From: Clostridiaceae bacterium
GTDB lineage: Bacteria; Bacillota; Clostridia; Oscillospirales; Acutalibacteraceae
Length of the DNA stretch: 59,855 bases
NCBI GenBank assembly: GCA_016293225.1
Contig: JAEDEQ010000003.1
Coordinates: forward strand, 1-59,855
Direction: 5' to 3'
Position numbers and translations under genes: made by a program. The notes beneath the pieces were generated by a model. It was given only the letters and a program-made list of their open reading frames with translations, was not told the DNA's origin and searched no databases. How positions within the stretch are numbered: position 1 is the first letter of the stretch; each line of letters starts with the position of its first letter. This document shows, piece after piece, positions 8,501 through 16,020 of the stretch.

Positions 8501-9046
8501 AAGCTTGCTGTCAATCAGACCACGAATTCTATCAAGGCTTCATGGAGCGCAGTTTCCGGCGCGGCAGGCTACAGAGTTCAGCTCTATAAGGGCAAAACGC
8601 TTGTAAGAACGTTTAATACCACAAAAACGAGCGTAACCATCAAAAAGCTTGATAACGGCAAAAAGCTTTCTGCCGGAACCGAATATAAGGTTGTTATTAC
8701 CGCTTTTTCAAAGATCGGCGGCAAGGTCTATTATTCAACCGCTTCAAGGTCACTGCTCACCGCAACAAAGACCGTGGCTCCCGTTGTCAAGAGCGTTTCC
8801 GCAGGCAAAAAGAGCGTAACGCTCAAGTGGAACAAGGTTGCCGGCGCAACGGGCTACACCGTTTACTACAGCACAAAGAAGAACAGCGGCTTCAAGTCGG
8901 TCAAGGCAACAACAAAAACCTACCGTACCGTTAAAAACCTCAAGAGCGGAAAAACGTATTACGTCAAGGTTGTTGCAAACAAAAGGGTTGCCGGAAACAG
9001 GATTGCCTCAAGCTTCAGCAAGACCTATAAGGTTACCGTTAAGTAA
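5585..9046 (+). CDS. Large secreted Cys-x-x-Cys repeat and fibronectin-III protein
   Basis: About 1,153 residues. The start at 5585 gives a clean signal peptide (KRVIACLMAVLMIFTAAPLSAFA); the frame is open further upstream but that part is not signal-like. The body has roughly a dozen copies of a ~40-residue unit of the form ATC-x(2)-G-x(5-8)-C-x2-C ending in A-L-G-H, recalling small zinc-ribbon-like or disulfide modules. A domain with a YNGKACTPGVIVKD start and two fibronectin-III-like domains follow (about 960-1153). No LPXTG or other anchor is visible, so it is probably released or bound non-covalently. The function is unknown; the 892-residue protein at 42.7 kb is its paralogue. Confidence 0.85.
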   Translation: MDNQKHSNFKRVIACLMAVLMIFTAAPLSAFAADEHTHEYEAQGKVTVTRIGDKYVVGDETYKCALCSETKKEKVYLTDDFNKFADAAKEITGSGKYNDNCAEFVAVKSAYEALIGLTAGTHYASFISRRVTAVYDAVEAFIDEYKKNADEMTRSFTVKFVYYTEDHQEKAVVRERVVYGDSAIAPATTELSSTFYWDGGKHYEFNGKWDKDFSKITSDLVVTAQYKPGVEHDFKDYADKVEPTCSMEGSEKVEKCRTCGFKKGGEPIAKKEHNWGEWVENAFLPLFATKKTKTCKDCLEKYTLCIKEDHNFKDVAAKDATCLEDGWKAYKQCKNCDYNTKEVVKAVGHHTVVVDPAKAPTCSTEGLTEGTHCSVCNCTIEKQEEIAKISHDFSKEIMTDDYLKVPATCTEPAVYCKSCSMCGIGSPDDKDTFTGKELGHNFIKKNVGIAPKANKGATCTEPAKYYYSCSKCSEISDETFTGQAALGHDWGDWKNNADGKTMTRTCKRGCTETTCINGKDGKPQHNFEVINAKAATCTTDGNSKYRVCKNCGLKEGYVLYPAGHKYGAKETAVTELPTCLSGGNKEEVSYCIREGCKAVDEKTNIPVPALGHKYGNFTDDQNAKTHTKVCQNSGCTASVEGNTVTEAHNLQKVEEVKATCLVDGTEAGEKCELCSYNTAKVIKAPGKHTEEEIPEVPATCGKTGLSAGKKCSVCGEILVPQEETPMKTEHTPVEIPAVAATCTENGSTAGKKCSVCGKVLEEPTVIEALGHDYEVVTPAKEATCTEDGCTESKKCKICGDEVKAEVIPNKGGHKEVAIPDIAGDCTTDKSVGGKKCSVCGAIIEDPEITQAPGHVYEVFIPAKKATLSENGATESMKCAVCGDEVPGEVIAKIDSVALTVSKVNYNGKACTPGVIVKDADGKTLTKGVDFTVGYKNNINPGKALVTVSFIGDYDGTVARNFVINYSYTARTAKLAVNQTTNSIKASWSAVSGAAGYRVQLYKGKTLVRTFNTTKTSVTIKKLDNGKKLSAGTEYKVVITAFSKIGGKVYYSTASRSLLTATKTVAPVVKSVSAGKKSVTLKWNKVAGATGYTVYYSTKKNSGFKSVKATTKTYRTVKNLKSGKTYYVKVVANKRVAGNRIASSFSKTYKVTVK

Positions 9047-9065
9047 ACAAACAGAATACTTTCCC

Positions 9066-9100
9066 GGCGGACGCTGCAAAAAAAGCGGCGTCCGCCTTTT
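9066..9100 (+). terminator. Terminator of the repeat-protein gene
   Basis: Nine-base-pair stem GGCGGACGC/GCGTCCGCC followed by TTTTG, 20 bases after the stop. Confidence 0.85.
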
Positions 9101-9124
9101 GTGTCTCAACCAAACTGCGCCTTC

Positions 9125-9153
9125 TTGACAAACCCGGCGCGTTATATTACAAT
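9125..9153 (+). promoter_or_regulatory. Promoter of thyX
   Basis: TTGACA (9125-9130) and TACAAT (9148-9153), 17-bp spacer. Transcription would begin near 9160, exactly on an upstream ATG, which argues that the real start codon is the SD-preceded TTG at 9193. Confidence 0.75.
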
Positions 9154-9192
9154 TAATTTATGAAGATACCGGAAACGGGGGAGGAAAAAGTT

Positions 9193-10557
9193 TTGGCAGA
9201 ATCAGGTGCTTATATTATAGGCTGTACCGATTGCGGAGAAAGCGTTTGCGCCGCTTCGGGAAGAATATCAACTCAACAGGGAACCGCGCTCGATATTTTT
9301 GAGCGTTCCCATGACGCGCAAAAAAATTCAAAGCTCATTTCAAAGGTCATTCGTTCCGGCCATACCTCAACAATAGAGCATATGCTTTTCAACCTTGCTT
9401 TTGAAAACGTTTCGGTTGTTGTTGAACAGTTTATGATTGAGTTTCGTCTTGCCTCGTTTACCGTGAAATCGCGCAGATATGTCGATTTTTCAAACAGCGG
9501 CTACTATGTTCCGCAGCTTGAAAGCGAAGAACTTAAAGCAAAATATACATCGCACATGGATTCTCTTTTTTCGCTTTATTCAGAGCTTTGCGAAAACGGC
9601 GTTGCAAAGGAGGACGCGCGCTTTGTTCTGCCGTACTGCTTTTTTAGCAACTTTTTCTGTTCGCTCAACGGCAGAGAAATGGTGAACGTTCTGCGCGCAA
9701 TGCTTTATGGACGCGGAAAGGATATACCGGAAATTTACGGCATAGGTCTTTCCCTGCTTCGTGAATGCAAGGAAAAAGCGCCGGGAGTTTTTGAAAATTT
9801 TGAGGCGGATAATGAAAATTACAGGGATCTTGCCGACCTTTCGTTCGTTCACAAAGAGCAGCAGGAGCAGGCGCTTAAAAAGGATGTTGAAATTCTTGCC
9901 TGCACGCCGGACTGCGAAAGGCTCGTTGCAAAAGCCGCGCTTATTGAAAGCGGACGCTTCTCGTCCCCGGACATTGAAAGCGCTCTTGCGGACAAAAGCA
10001 CCGTTTCAAAAATACTTGACGCCGTTTTTGCTTCAGACAGGCCGCGCGCCCTTGAAAGCGCAGTGTTTACGGTGAAATTCAACGACATCTCGCTTTCAAC
10101 GCTTACTCACCTTGCTCGCCACAGAATGCAGGGCCTTTGCGTTCCGCAGCTTGATTCCTGCAACAGGAGAAGCTATATCATTCCGTCCTCGGTTAAAGAG
10201 AGCGGTCTTCTTGAAAAGTACATTGCCGCTTTTGAAAGAACGGCGGCGCTGTTTGAGGAATTCAAAAGCGCAGGCATACCCTCCGGACAGAGCGTTTACT
10301 GCCTGCTTTCCGGAAATACCATAGACGTTGTTTCAACCATGAACGGCCGTGAGCTGAAGCTGTTTTTTGCCCTGCGCACCTGCACCAGAGCGCAGTGGGA
10401 AATCCGCGAAAAAGCAACAAGGCTTTTGTTTGAGCTGCGCAAAGAAGCGCCGCTGCTTTTCAAAAGCTACGGTCCGAGCTGTTTTTCAAAAGGAAAGTGT
10501 CCCGAGGGACGGCTGAGCTGCGGAAAAATGAGTGAGATGAACGAACTTTTTTCATGA
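9193..10557 (+). CDS. thyX: Tandem-domain FAD-dependent thymidylate synthase (ThyX)
   Basis: About 454 residues, roughly twice a normal ThyX. The first half contains GHTSTIEH and EFRLASFTVKSRRYVDF, a ThyX block in which the signature RHR has become EFR. The second half has LARHRMQGLCVPQLDS, keeping RHR but with a lengthened motif, and the typical C-terminal LRTCTRAQWEIRE. ThyX converts dUMP to dTMP using methylene-THF, FAD and NADPH in a tetramer with sites between subunits; here two specialised halves are fused. I chose the TTG at 9193 because GGGGGAGG ends 8 bases upstream, whereas the ATG at 9160 has no SD and coincides with the expected transcript start. The C-terminus is Cys-rich. Confidence 0.85.
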   Translation: MAESGAYIIGCTDCGESVCAASGRISTQQGTALDIFERSHDAQKNSKLISKVIRSGHTSTIEHMLFNLAFENVSVVVEQFMIEFRLASFTVKSRRYVDFSNSGYYVPQLESEELKAKYTSHMDSLFSLYSELCENGVAKEDARFVLPYCFFSNFFCSLNGREMVNVLRAMLYGRGKDIPEIYGIGLSLLRECKEKAPGVFENFEADNENYRDLADLSFVHKEQQEQALKKDVEILACTPDCERLVAKAALIESGRFSSPDIESALADKSTVSKILDAVFASDRPRALESAVFTVKFNDISLSTLTHLARHRMQGLCVPQLDSCNRRSYIIPSSVKESGLLEKYIAAFERTAALFEEFKSAGIPSGQSVYCLLSGNTIDVVSTMNGRELKLFFALRTCTRAQWEIREKATRLLFELRKEAPLLFKSYGPSCFSKGKCPEGRLSCGKMSEMNELFS

Positions 10558-10584
10558 GCTGTGAGCGAAAATATGTAAATAAAT

Positions 10585-10620
10585 CCGCCTGTTTGCCATT
10601 AAAAGCAGACGGGCGGTTTT
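10585..10620 (+). terminator. Terminator of thyX
   Basis: Twelve-base-pair stem starting CCGCCTGTTTGC (two G-U pairs) with an 8-base loop, followed by TTTT. Confidence 0.85.
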
Positions 10621-10856
10621 GATAATTAAAGATTTGAGCTTACCGATAATTACTTTGTGTTGACACACGGAAATTCGGATATAGGGAAATATCTAACAAA
10701 TCTTGCTTGTTTGTCACAAAAAACTGCCGTTTGCCCCGGTTGCAACCGTCAGTTGACAAATTGAAAGGCGAGGGTTGGTAGATTTTTGCTTTGAGTTTCG
10801 CTATAATCTGAACCGTGATAAGCAAAATCACCACAAAATTTTGAGAGGTGGAAAAA

Positions 10857-11843
10857 ATGATATTAGCTGATAAGATAATAAGACTCAGAAAGAAAAACGG
10901 CTGGTCGCAGGAGGAGCTTGCGAACAAGCTCGGCGTTTCCCGTCAGGCGGTTTCAAAGTGGGAGGCGGCGCAGACTGTTCCCGACCTTAACAGAATTCTT
11001 TCTCTTGCCTCGCTTTTTTCGGTCACGACCGATTACCTTTTAAAAGATGAAATTGAAAACGAGGAATACACGAGCGAAAACGAGGAAAAAACAGGCAGAA
11101 AAGTCTCTCTCAGTGAAGCGAACGAATACCTTGCTTTGCGCAAAAGCGCGGCGCTCAAGATTGCAGTCGGCACTTTTTTGTGCGCAATATCACCCGTTCT
11201 GCTGATACTTCTCGGCGGAATCAGCTCTTTGCCGGAAACGGGAGCGGTCAACCTGTCCGGGAACGGTGCAGGCATCACCGGACTTTGCGTTCTTCTTGTA
11301 ACGGTTGTTGCGGCAGTCGTGCTGTTTATTCTGGCGGGCTCAAAGAGCGCTGATTACGCTTTCCTTGAAAAAGAGCCGTTTGAAACAGAGTACGGAGTTG
11401 AGGGAATGGTGAAAAACTTCAAAAAGAGTTTTCGCGCGCAGTATATGCGGTATAATATAATCGGTATCTGCCTTTGTATTCTTTCGCCGATACCGCTTTT
11501 CATCTCCGCTCTTTCAGAAAGCGAGCTGCTTGCCGTTGCAGGGGTGTGCGTTCTGATTGTTCTTGCCGGTTCGGGAGCGGCGTTCTTTGTCAATGCAGGT
11601 GTCCGCAATGCTTCAATGGAAAGACTGCTCAAGGAGGGCGAGTTTTCAGAGACCCGAAGAGAAAAAGTCCGCGTAAAAGAGGGCGTTTCAACCGTGTACT
11701 GGCTCGCCGCAACAGCCGTATATCTTGCCGCGTCGTTCGCAACCGGAAAATGGGACAGAACATGGATAATCTGGGCGGTTTCCGGTATCATATATGCTGT
11801 TGTTATAAATATCGTCAAACTGATAATTAAAGACAATGACTGA
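10857..11843 (+). CDS. XRE-family HTH regulator with membrane domain
   Basis: 328 residues from the ATG at 10857, which has AGGTGG 5 bases upstream; the in-frame GTG at 10848 lies inside that SD. Residues 1-65 are a Cro/CI helix-turn-helix (WSQEELANKLGVSRQAVSKWE). The rest has five or six hydrophobic segments, so the regulator is membrane bound, as in clostridial XRE-DUF proteins next to antibiotic or stress genes. The signal is not known. TATAAT at 10802-10807 is a good -10 with no clear -35. The acetyltransferase gene follows within 13 bases. Confidence 0.85.
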   Translation: MILADKIIRLRKKNGWSQEELANKLGVSRQAVSKWEAAQTVPDLNRILSLASLFSVTTDYLLKDEIENEEYTSENEEKTGRKVSLSEANEYLALRKSAALKIAVGTFLCAISPVLLILLGGISSLPETGAVNLSGNGAGITGLCVLLVTVVAAVVLFILAGSKSADYAFLEKEPFETEYGVEGMVKNFKKSFRAQYMRYNIIGICLCILSPIPLFISALSESELLAVAGVCVLIVLAGSGAAFFVNAGVRNASMERLLKEGEFSETRREKVRVKEGVSTVYWLAATAVYLAASFATGKWDRTWIIWAVSGIIYAVVINIVKLIIKDND

Positions 11844-11856
11844 AAGGAAAACGGGA

Positions 11857-12300
11857 ATGGATTATATAATCAGAAAAATCACACAGGACGACAAGAGCGT
11901 TTTCATTGAAATGAGCCGCGAGTTTTACAGTAGCAGCGCGGTTTTGAATAATATTGACGACGCGTTTCATTTTAACACCTTTGAGGAGCTTATGCGCTCG
12001 GACGTTTACCTTGAATGCTATATTTTTGAAACGGATAAAGGCGAAATTGCCGGCTATGCGCTTCTTGACAAGATGTTTTCGCATGAAGTCGGGGGAATAC
12101 TTGTCTGGGTAGAGGAGCTTTATGTCAGACCGGACTTTCAGGGTCACGGAATCGGAGGCGCATTTTTTGCCTACCTTGAAAAAAACGTCCCCGCCGCAAG
12201 GTATCGCCTTGAGACGGAGCCGGAAAACGAGGGCGCAAGAGCGCTGTATAAACGCAAGGGCTACAGAGAGCTTGAGTATTTGCAGATGGTGAAGGACTGA
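11857..12300 (+). CDS. GNAT-family N-acetyltransferase
   Basis: 147 residues. The acetyl-CoA-binding motif A is clear: VEELYVRPDFQGHGIGGAFFAYLE, followed by the ETEPENEGARALYKRKGY motif B typical of Rim-like GNAT enzymes. The substrate cannot be told. The start at 11857 is supported by AAAGG 9 bases upstream; an earlier in-frame ATG at 11836 overlaps the regulator gene and lacks an SD. Probably co-transcribed with the XRE regulator. Confidence 0.88.
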   Translation: MDYIIRKITQDDKSVFIEMSREFYSSSAVLNNIDDAFHFNTFEELMRSDVYLECYIFETDKGEIAGYALLDKMFSHEVGGILVWVEELYVRPDFQGHGIGGAFFAYLEKNVPAARYRLETEPENEGARALYKRKGYRELEYLQMVKD

Positions 12301-12322
12301 AAAATATTTTGCCGAAAGGCAG
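12301..12322 (-). terminator. Probable terminator of comM
   Basis: Short TGCC/GGCA stem with TTTC loop followed on the minus strand by AAATATTTTT, between convergent genes. The stem is weak. Confidence 0.45.
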
Positions 12323-12332
12323 AACGAAGCTT

Positions 12333-13868
12333 TTATTCGCGCCAGAACTTTCTGTCAAGGCTGCGATACTGAACCGCTTCGGTAACATGGTCAATAGTGA
12401 TGTTATCGCTGCCGTCAAGGTCGGCTATAGTCCTTGCAACGCGCAGAATTTTGTCATACGCCCTTGCCGAAAGACCGAGCGCTTCAAAGCTTTTTTCAAG
12501 CATATTTTTTGACGGTGCGTCAAGCGGACAGAATTTTCTTGTCAGCGCCGGGGTCATCTTTCCGTTGCAGGAAACGCCTGTCCCTTTGAGCCTTTGCTGC
12601 TGAATTTTCCTTGCCGCATTGACGCGCTTTTTGATTTGAGCCGAGCTTTCCGCGAGCGAATCGTCGGAAAGCTTTTTAAAATCTACCTGAGGAACTTCAA
12701 TGTGAATGTCGAGCCTGTCAAGCAGCGGACCGCTGACCTTTGCAAGGTACTTTGCCGGCGCGCCCTTGGGACAGGTGCATTTTTTTGCCGGGTGGCCGTA
12801 GTAGCCGCAGGGACACGGATTCATTGCGCAGACCAGCATGACCTCGCACGGATAAGTCAGCGTTCCGGAAACGCGCGATATGGTTATGGTTCCGTCCTCC
12901 ATTGGCTGGCGAAGAACCTCTGTTGCGGTGCGCGGAAACTCCGGAAGCTCGTCAAGGAAAAGCACGCCGTGGTGGGCAAGGCTGAGCTCTCCCGGGCGCG
13001 GAACTCTTCCGCCGCCGGAAAGGCCGGCAGGGGAAATGGAGTGGTGCGGTGAACGGAACGGGCGCGACTTGATGAGTGAAATGTCGGAGCCGAGCATTCC
13101 GGCAATGGAGTATATCTTTGTGGTCTCAAGGCTTTCCTCAAACGTCATGTCCGGAAGTATTGACGGAATGCGCTTCGCAAGCATACTCTTTCCCGAACCG
13201 GGAGGGCCTATCATCAGAGTGTTGTGTCCGCCGGCGGCCGCAATCTCAAGCGCACGCTTGACCGGGTACTGACCCTTGACGTCGGCAAAGTCCGGCAGGT
13301 GCTCGTTTGAATAATCCAGCTCGCCGTAATAGTTTTTGTCAATCTTTTTTATTCTTTTCTTTCCTTTTAAATGTTCAATAAGCTGCCTGATGTTTTCAAC
13401 AGGATAGATATTGATGCTATCCACAACGGCGCATTCGCTTGCGTTTTCAAGCGGAACAAAAAGGTCGGTTATGCCGGTTTCCTTTGCATGGATTGCCATC
13501 GGCAAGGCTCCGGTGACCTTCCTGACCTTTCCGCCGAGCGAAAGCTCGCCGAAGAATGCGGAATTTGAAATGTCCGCTTTAAGCTGCTCGGAGGCAATGA
13601 GCAGCGCAATGAGGATTGGCACGTCATACATGGGACCCTCCTTTTTCTTGTCGGCAGGGGAGAGGTTGACCGTGATGCGCCCAACGGGGAACTGCATAAA
13701 ATTGTTCTTCATTGCCGCACGGACTCTGTCGCGCGACTCGGAAACGGCCGCGTCCGGAAGACCGACAAGATCAAACTTCGGCAATGCAAGGCTTTCGGTT
13801 GAGGCTTCAACGCCTACCGAATATGTGCCGAGACCGAAAAGACCGATGCTGTTTACCTTTGCAAACAT
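12333..13868 (-). CDS. comM: YifB/ComM-family Mg-chelatase-like AAA+ ATPase
   Basis: 511 residues, full length. It has an N-terminal Lon-protease-like/ChlI domain, Walker A GPPGSGKSMLAKR near residue 220, Walker B FLDELPEF, the SPHHSISPAGLSGGG sensor loop, and a Cys-rich zinc insert (CPCGYYGHPAKKCTCPKG). ComM is a hexameric branch-migration helicase for DNA uptake and recombination in transformable bacteria; in Clostridia the role is inferred. AAAGGGG lies 8 bases upstream of the ATG. Monocistronic. Confidence 0.93.
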   Translation of the reverse strand: MFAKVNSIGLFGLGTYSVGVEASTESLALPKFDLVGLPDAAVSESRDRVRAAMKNNFMQFPVGRITVNLSPADKKKEGPMYDVPILIALLIASEQLKADISNSAFFGELSLGGKVRKVTGALPMAIHAKETGITDLFVPLENASECAVVDSINIYPVENIRQLIEHLKGKKRIKKIDKNYYGELDYSNEHLPDFADVKGQYPVKRALEIAAAGGHNTLMIGPPGSGKSMLAKRIPSILPDMTFEESLETTKIYSIAGMLGSDISLIKSRPFRSPHHSISPAGLSGGGRVPRPGELSLAHHGVLFLDELPEFPRTATEVLRQPMEDGTITISRVSGTLTYPCEVMLVCAMNPCPCGYYGHPAKKCTCPKGAPAKYLAKVSGPLLDRLDIHIEVPQVDFKKLSDDSLAESSAQIKKRVNAARKIQQQRLKGTGVSCNGKMTPALTRKFCPLDAPSKNMLEKSFEALGLSARAYDKILRVARTIADLDGSDNITIDHVTEAVQYRSLDRKFWRE

Positions 13869-13998
13869 AAGAAATTCCCCTTTACCTGTTGTTGCTTTTT
13901 GAAACCATTATACACGAAAAAGGGGCATTGTGAACAAAAAAATCAAAAATAGTCGAATTTTTAGCAAAATAATTATTCAGTTTGCCGTCCCGGCAAGA

Positions 13999-14027
13999 TT
14001 GACCTTTTCGTTAATATAAAGTATAAT
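13999..14027 (+). promoter_or_regulatory. Promoter of the UPF0237-UPF0210 operon
   Basis: TTGACC (13999-14004) and perfect TATAAT (14022-14027), 17-bp spacer, 44 bp before the first start codon. Confidence 0.8.
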
Positions 14028-14070
14028 GTTTTGCAATGACTAAAAAAGATATAAAAGAGGTCTGAAGTTT

Positions 14071-14340
14071 ATGAAAGCGATAGTAACAGTATCGGGAAAG
14101 GATACCACCGGTATCATTGCCGCAATCTGCACTCTCCTGAGCGAAAACAATGTAAATATACTCGATATCAGCCAAACGGTTATGGAGGAATTTTTCACCA
14201 TGTCTATGCTTGTCGATACCTCAAAAAGCAAAAAAGGCGTTGCCGAGCTTGCTTCGGAGCTTGACGGACTGGGTAAAAAGATGGGTCTTGTTATCCACAC
14301 TCAGCGCGAGGATATCTTCACGCTCATGCACAGAGTTTAA
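14071..14340 (+). CDS. ACT-domain protein, UPF0237 family
   Basis: 89 residues making one ACT domain (MKAIVTVSGKDTTGIIAAIC start, VNILDISQTVMEEFFTMSMLVD core). UPF0237 proteins resemble the glycine-cleavage regulator GcvR and probably bind an amino acid. The UPF0210 gene follows after 11 bases with its own SD; the two families are commonly paired, suggesting a common function that is still unassigned. Confidence 0.92.
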   Translation: MKAIVTVSGKDTTGIIAAICTLLSENNVNILDISQTVMEEFFTMSMLVDTSKSKKGVAELASELDGLGKKMGLVIHTQREDIFTLMHRV

Positions 14341-14351
14341 GAGGTGGAAAA

Positions 14352-15713
14352 ATGCTGTATAACCCGAAAGATATAATAAGCACCCTCGATATGATTGATA
14401 ATCAGCACCTTGATGTGAGAACCGTCACCATGGGCATTTCTCTGCTTGACTGCTGCGATGAGGATATCGACAAGGCGTGCAAAAAGGTTTATGAGAAGAT
14501 CTGCCGCAAGGCGGAAAAGCTTGTTGAAACCGGCGAACAGATTGAGCGAGAATTCGGTATTCCCATAGTCAATAAGCGCATTTCGGTAACGCCGATTGCT
14601 CTTGTTGCCGCCTCCTGCAAGGCGGAAAGCTACGTTCCCTTTGCCGTGGCACTTGACAAGGCCGCAAAAAAATGCGGCGTGAATTTTATCGGCGGCTTTT
14701 CCGCTCTTGTCAATAAGGGCTTTACCGAAAGCGACCTGAAGCTTATCAATTCAATCCCCGAAGCGCTGGCGGTTACCGAGCGCGTCTGCTCGAGTGTTTG
14801 CGTTGCTTCAACAAAGTCCGGCATCAATATGGACGCTGTCGCCCTCATGGGTGAGATTATTAAGAAGACTGCGGAAAGGACGGCGGATACGGGCGGCTTC
14901 GGCTGCGCAAAGCTTGTTGTTTTTGCAAACGCGGTTGAGGATAACCCGTTCATGGCCGGCGCATTCCACGGCGTAGGCGAGCCGGAGTGCGTAATCAATG
15001 TCGGAGTCAGCGGCCCGGGAGTTGTGTATCATGCTCTGCAAAGCTGCAAGGGCGAACCGTTTGACGTTGTTGCCGAAACAATTAAAAAGACTGCGTTCAA
15101 AATTACCCGTATGGGACAGCTTGTTGCAAAGGAAGCTTCCGAAAGGCTCTCGGTTCCGTTCGGCATCGTTGACCTTTCGCTTGCTCCGACGCCTGAGAAG
15201 GGCGACTCCGTTGCAAGGATACTTGAGGAAATGGGACTTGAAAGCTGCGGCACCCACGGCACAACGGCGGCGTTGGCGCTGCTCAATGACGCGGTAAAAA
15301 AGGGCGGCGTGATGGCAAGCAACCATGTCGGCGGCCTTTCCGGCGCATTTATTCCCGTCAGCGAGGATGAGGGCATGATTGCCGCGGCGCAGAGCGGCTC
15401 GCTGAAGCTTGATAAGCTTGAAGCAATGACCTGCGTCTGCTCGGTCGGTCTTGACATGATTGCCGTGCCGGGAGAAACGCCGGCTTCAACGCTCTCCGCA
15501 ATCATTGCGGACGAGGCGGCTATCGGCGTTGTCAACTGCAAGACCACTGCGGTGAGAATCATTCCCGCCCCCGGCAAAAAGGTCGGAGAGATAGTTGAAT
15601 TCGGCGGACTTCTCGGTTCTGCTCCGGTAATGCCGGTTCATCCGTTCTCCTCGGACGAATTCATTGCGCGCCGCGGACGTATTCCTGCGCCGATGCACTC
15701 GCTGAAAAACTGA
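14352..15713 (+). CDS. UPF0210 / PFL-family protein
   Basis: 453 residues, normal length for the family (DUF711). It starts with DIISTLDMIDNQHLDVRTVTMGISLLDC and has the GFGCAKLVVFANAVEDNPFMAGAFHG segment conserved in UPF0210. Structures of the family show a pyruvate-formate-lyase-like fold, but there is no Gly-radical motif and no known reaction. GAGGTGG precedes the start. It is the second gene of the operon with the ACT protein, which may regulate it allosterically (inference). Confidence 0.92.
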   Translation: MLYNPKDIISTLDMIDNQHLDVRTVTMGISLLDCCDEDIDKACKKVYEKICRKAEKLVETGEQIEREFGIPIVNKRISVTPIALVAASCKAESYVPFAVALDKAAKKCGVNFIGGFSALVNKGFTESDLKLINSIPEALAVTERVCSSVCVASTKSGINMDAVALMGEIIKKTAERTADTGGFGCAKLVVFANAVEDNPFMAGAFHGVGEPECVINVGVSGPGVVYHALQSCKGEPFDVVAETIKKTAFKITRMGQLVAKEASERLSVPFGIVDLSLAPTPEKGDSVARILEEMGLESCGTHGTTAALALLNDAVKKGGVMASNHVGGLSGAFIPVSEDEGMIAAAQSGSLKLDKLEAMTCVCSVGLDMIAVPGETPASTLSAIIADEAAIGVVNCKTTAVRIIPAPGKKVGEIVEFGGLLGSAPVMPVHPFSSDEFIARRGRIPAPMHSLKN

Positions 15714-15760
15714 GCCGATGGTCTGTTGCGTTTGGCGCAGACCAAAAAGCAAAATTAAAA

Positions 15761-15838
15761 TTAAAGCTATAATTTACAGAGGGCTAAAAATCAAGATGCT
15801 TTTCCGTATTTTATAGCTTTTCTTTTTTTCATAGCCCT
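15761..15838 (+). other. Interleaved stem-loops downstream of UPF0210 (terminator or pseudoknot)
   Basis: AAAGCTATAA (from 15763) pairs with TTATAGCTTT (15811-15820), followed by TCTTTTTTT as in a terminator. Between and after them AGGGCTA (15780-15786) pairs with TAGCCCT (15832-15838). The order A-B-A'-B' would form an H-type pseudoknot or two exclusive hairpins. The rest of 15714-16020 is AT-rich and holds only the promoter of the next gene. Confidence 0.45.
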
Positions 15839-15903
15839 GCCGTTTGTTGCTTTCCTATTTCAATTTGGAAACAATTAGCAATCGCTTAAAACTTATGTTG
15901 TTC

Positions 15904-15932
15904 TTGACATTTTTACAATTTAATGATATAAC
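15904..15932 (+). promoter_or_regulatory. Promoter of the secreted BIG2 protein
   Basis: TTGACA (15904-15909) and TATAAC (15927-15932), 17-bp spacer. A long AT-rich leader of about 85 bases follows, containing GTTAT/ATAAC inverted repeats. Confidence 0.75.
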
Positions 15933-16020
15933 TATTAATGTTATTAGTGATAATATAACTAAATTTAAACAACGGGTGTTAAGATTAATAAACAGTTTGA
16001 ATAAAAGGAGAAAATAGGTA

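Noticed and set aside
10621..10801. Possible regulatory RNA upstream of the XRE gene
   Set aside because: Several short repeats (GTGT/ACAC, TTGACA twice) are present but no stable conserved fold or matching riboswitch core could be recognised.
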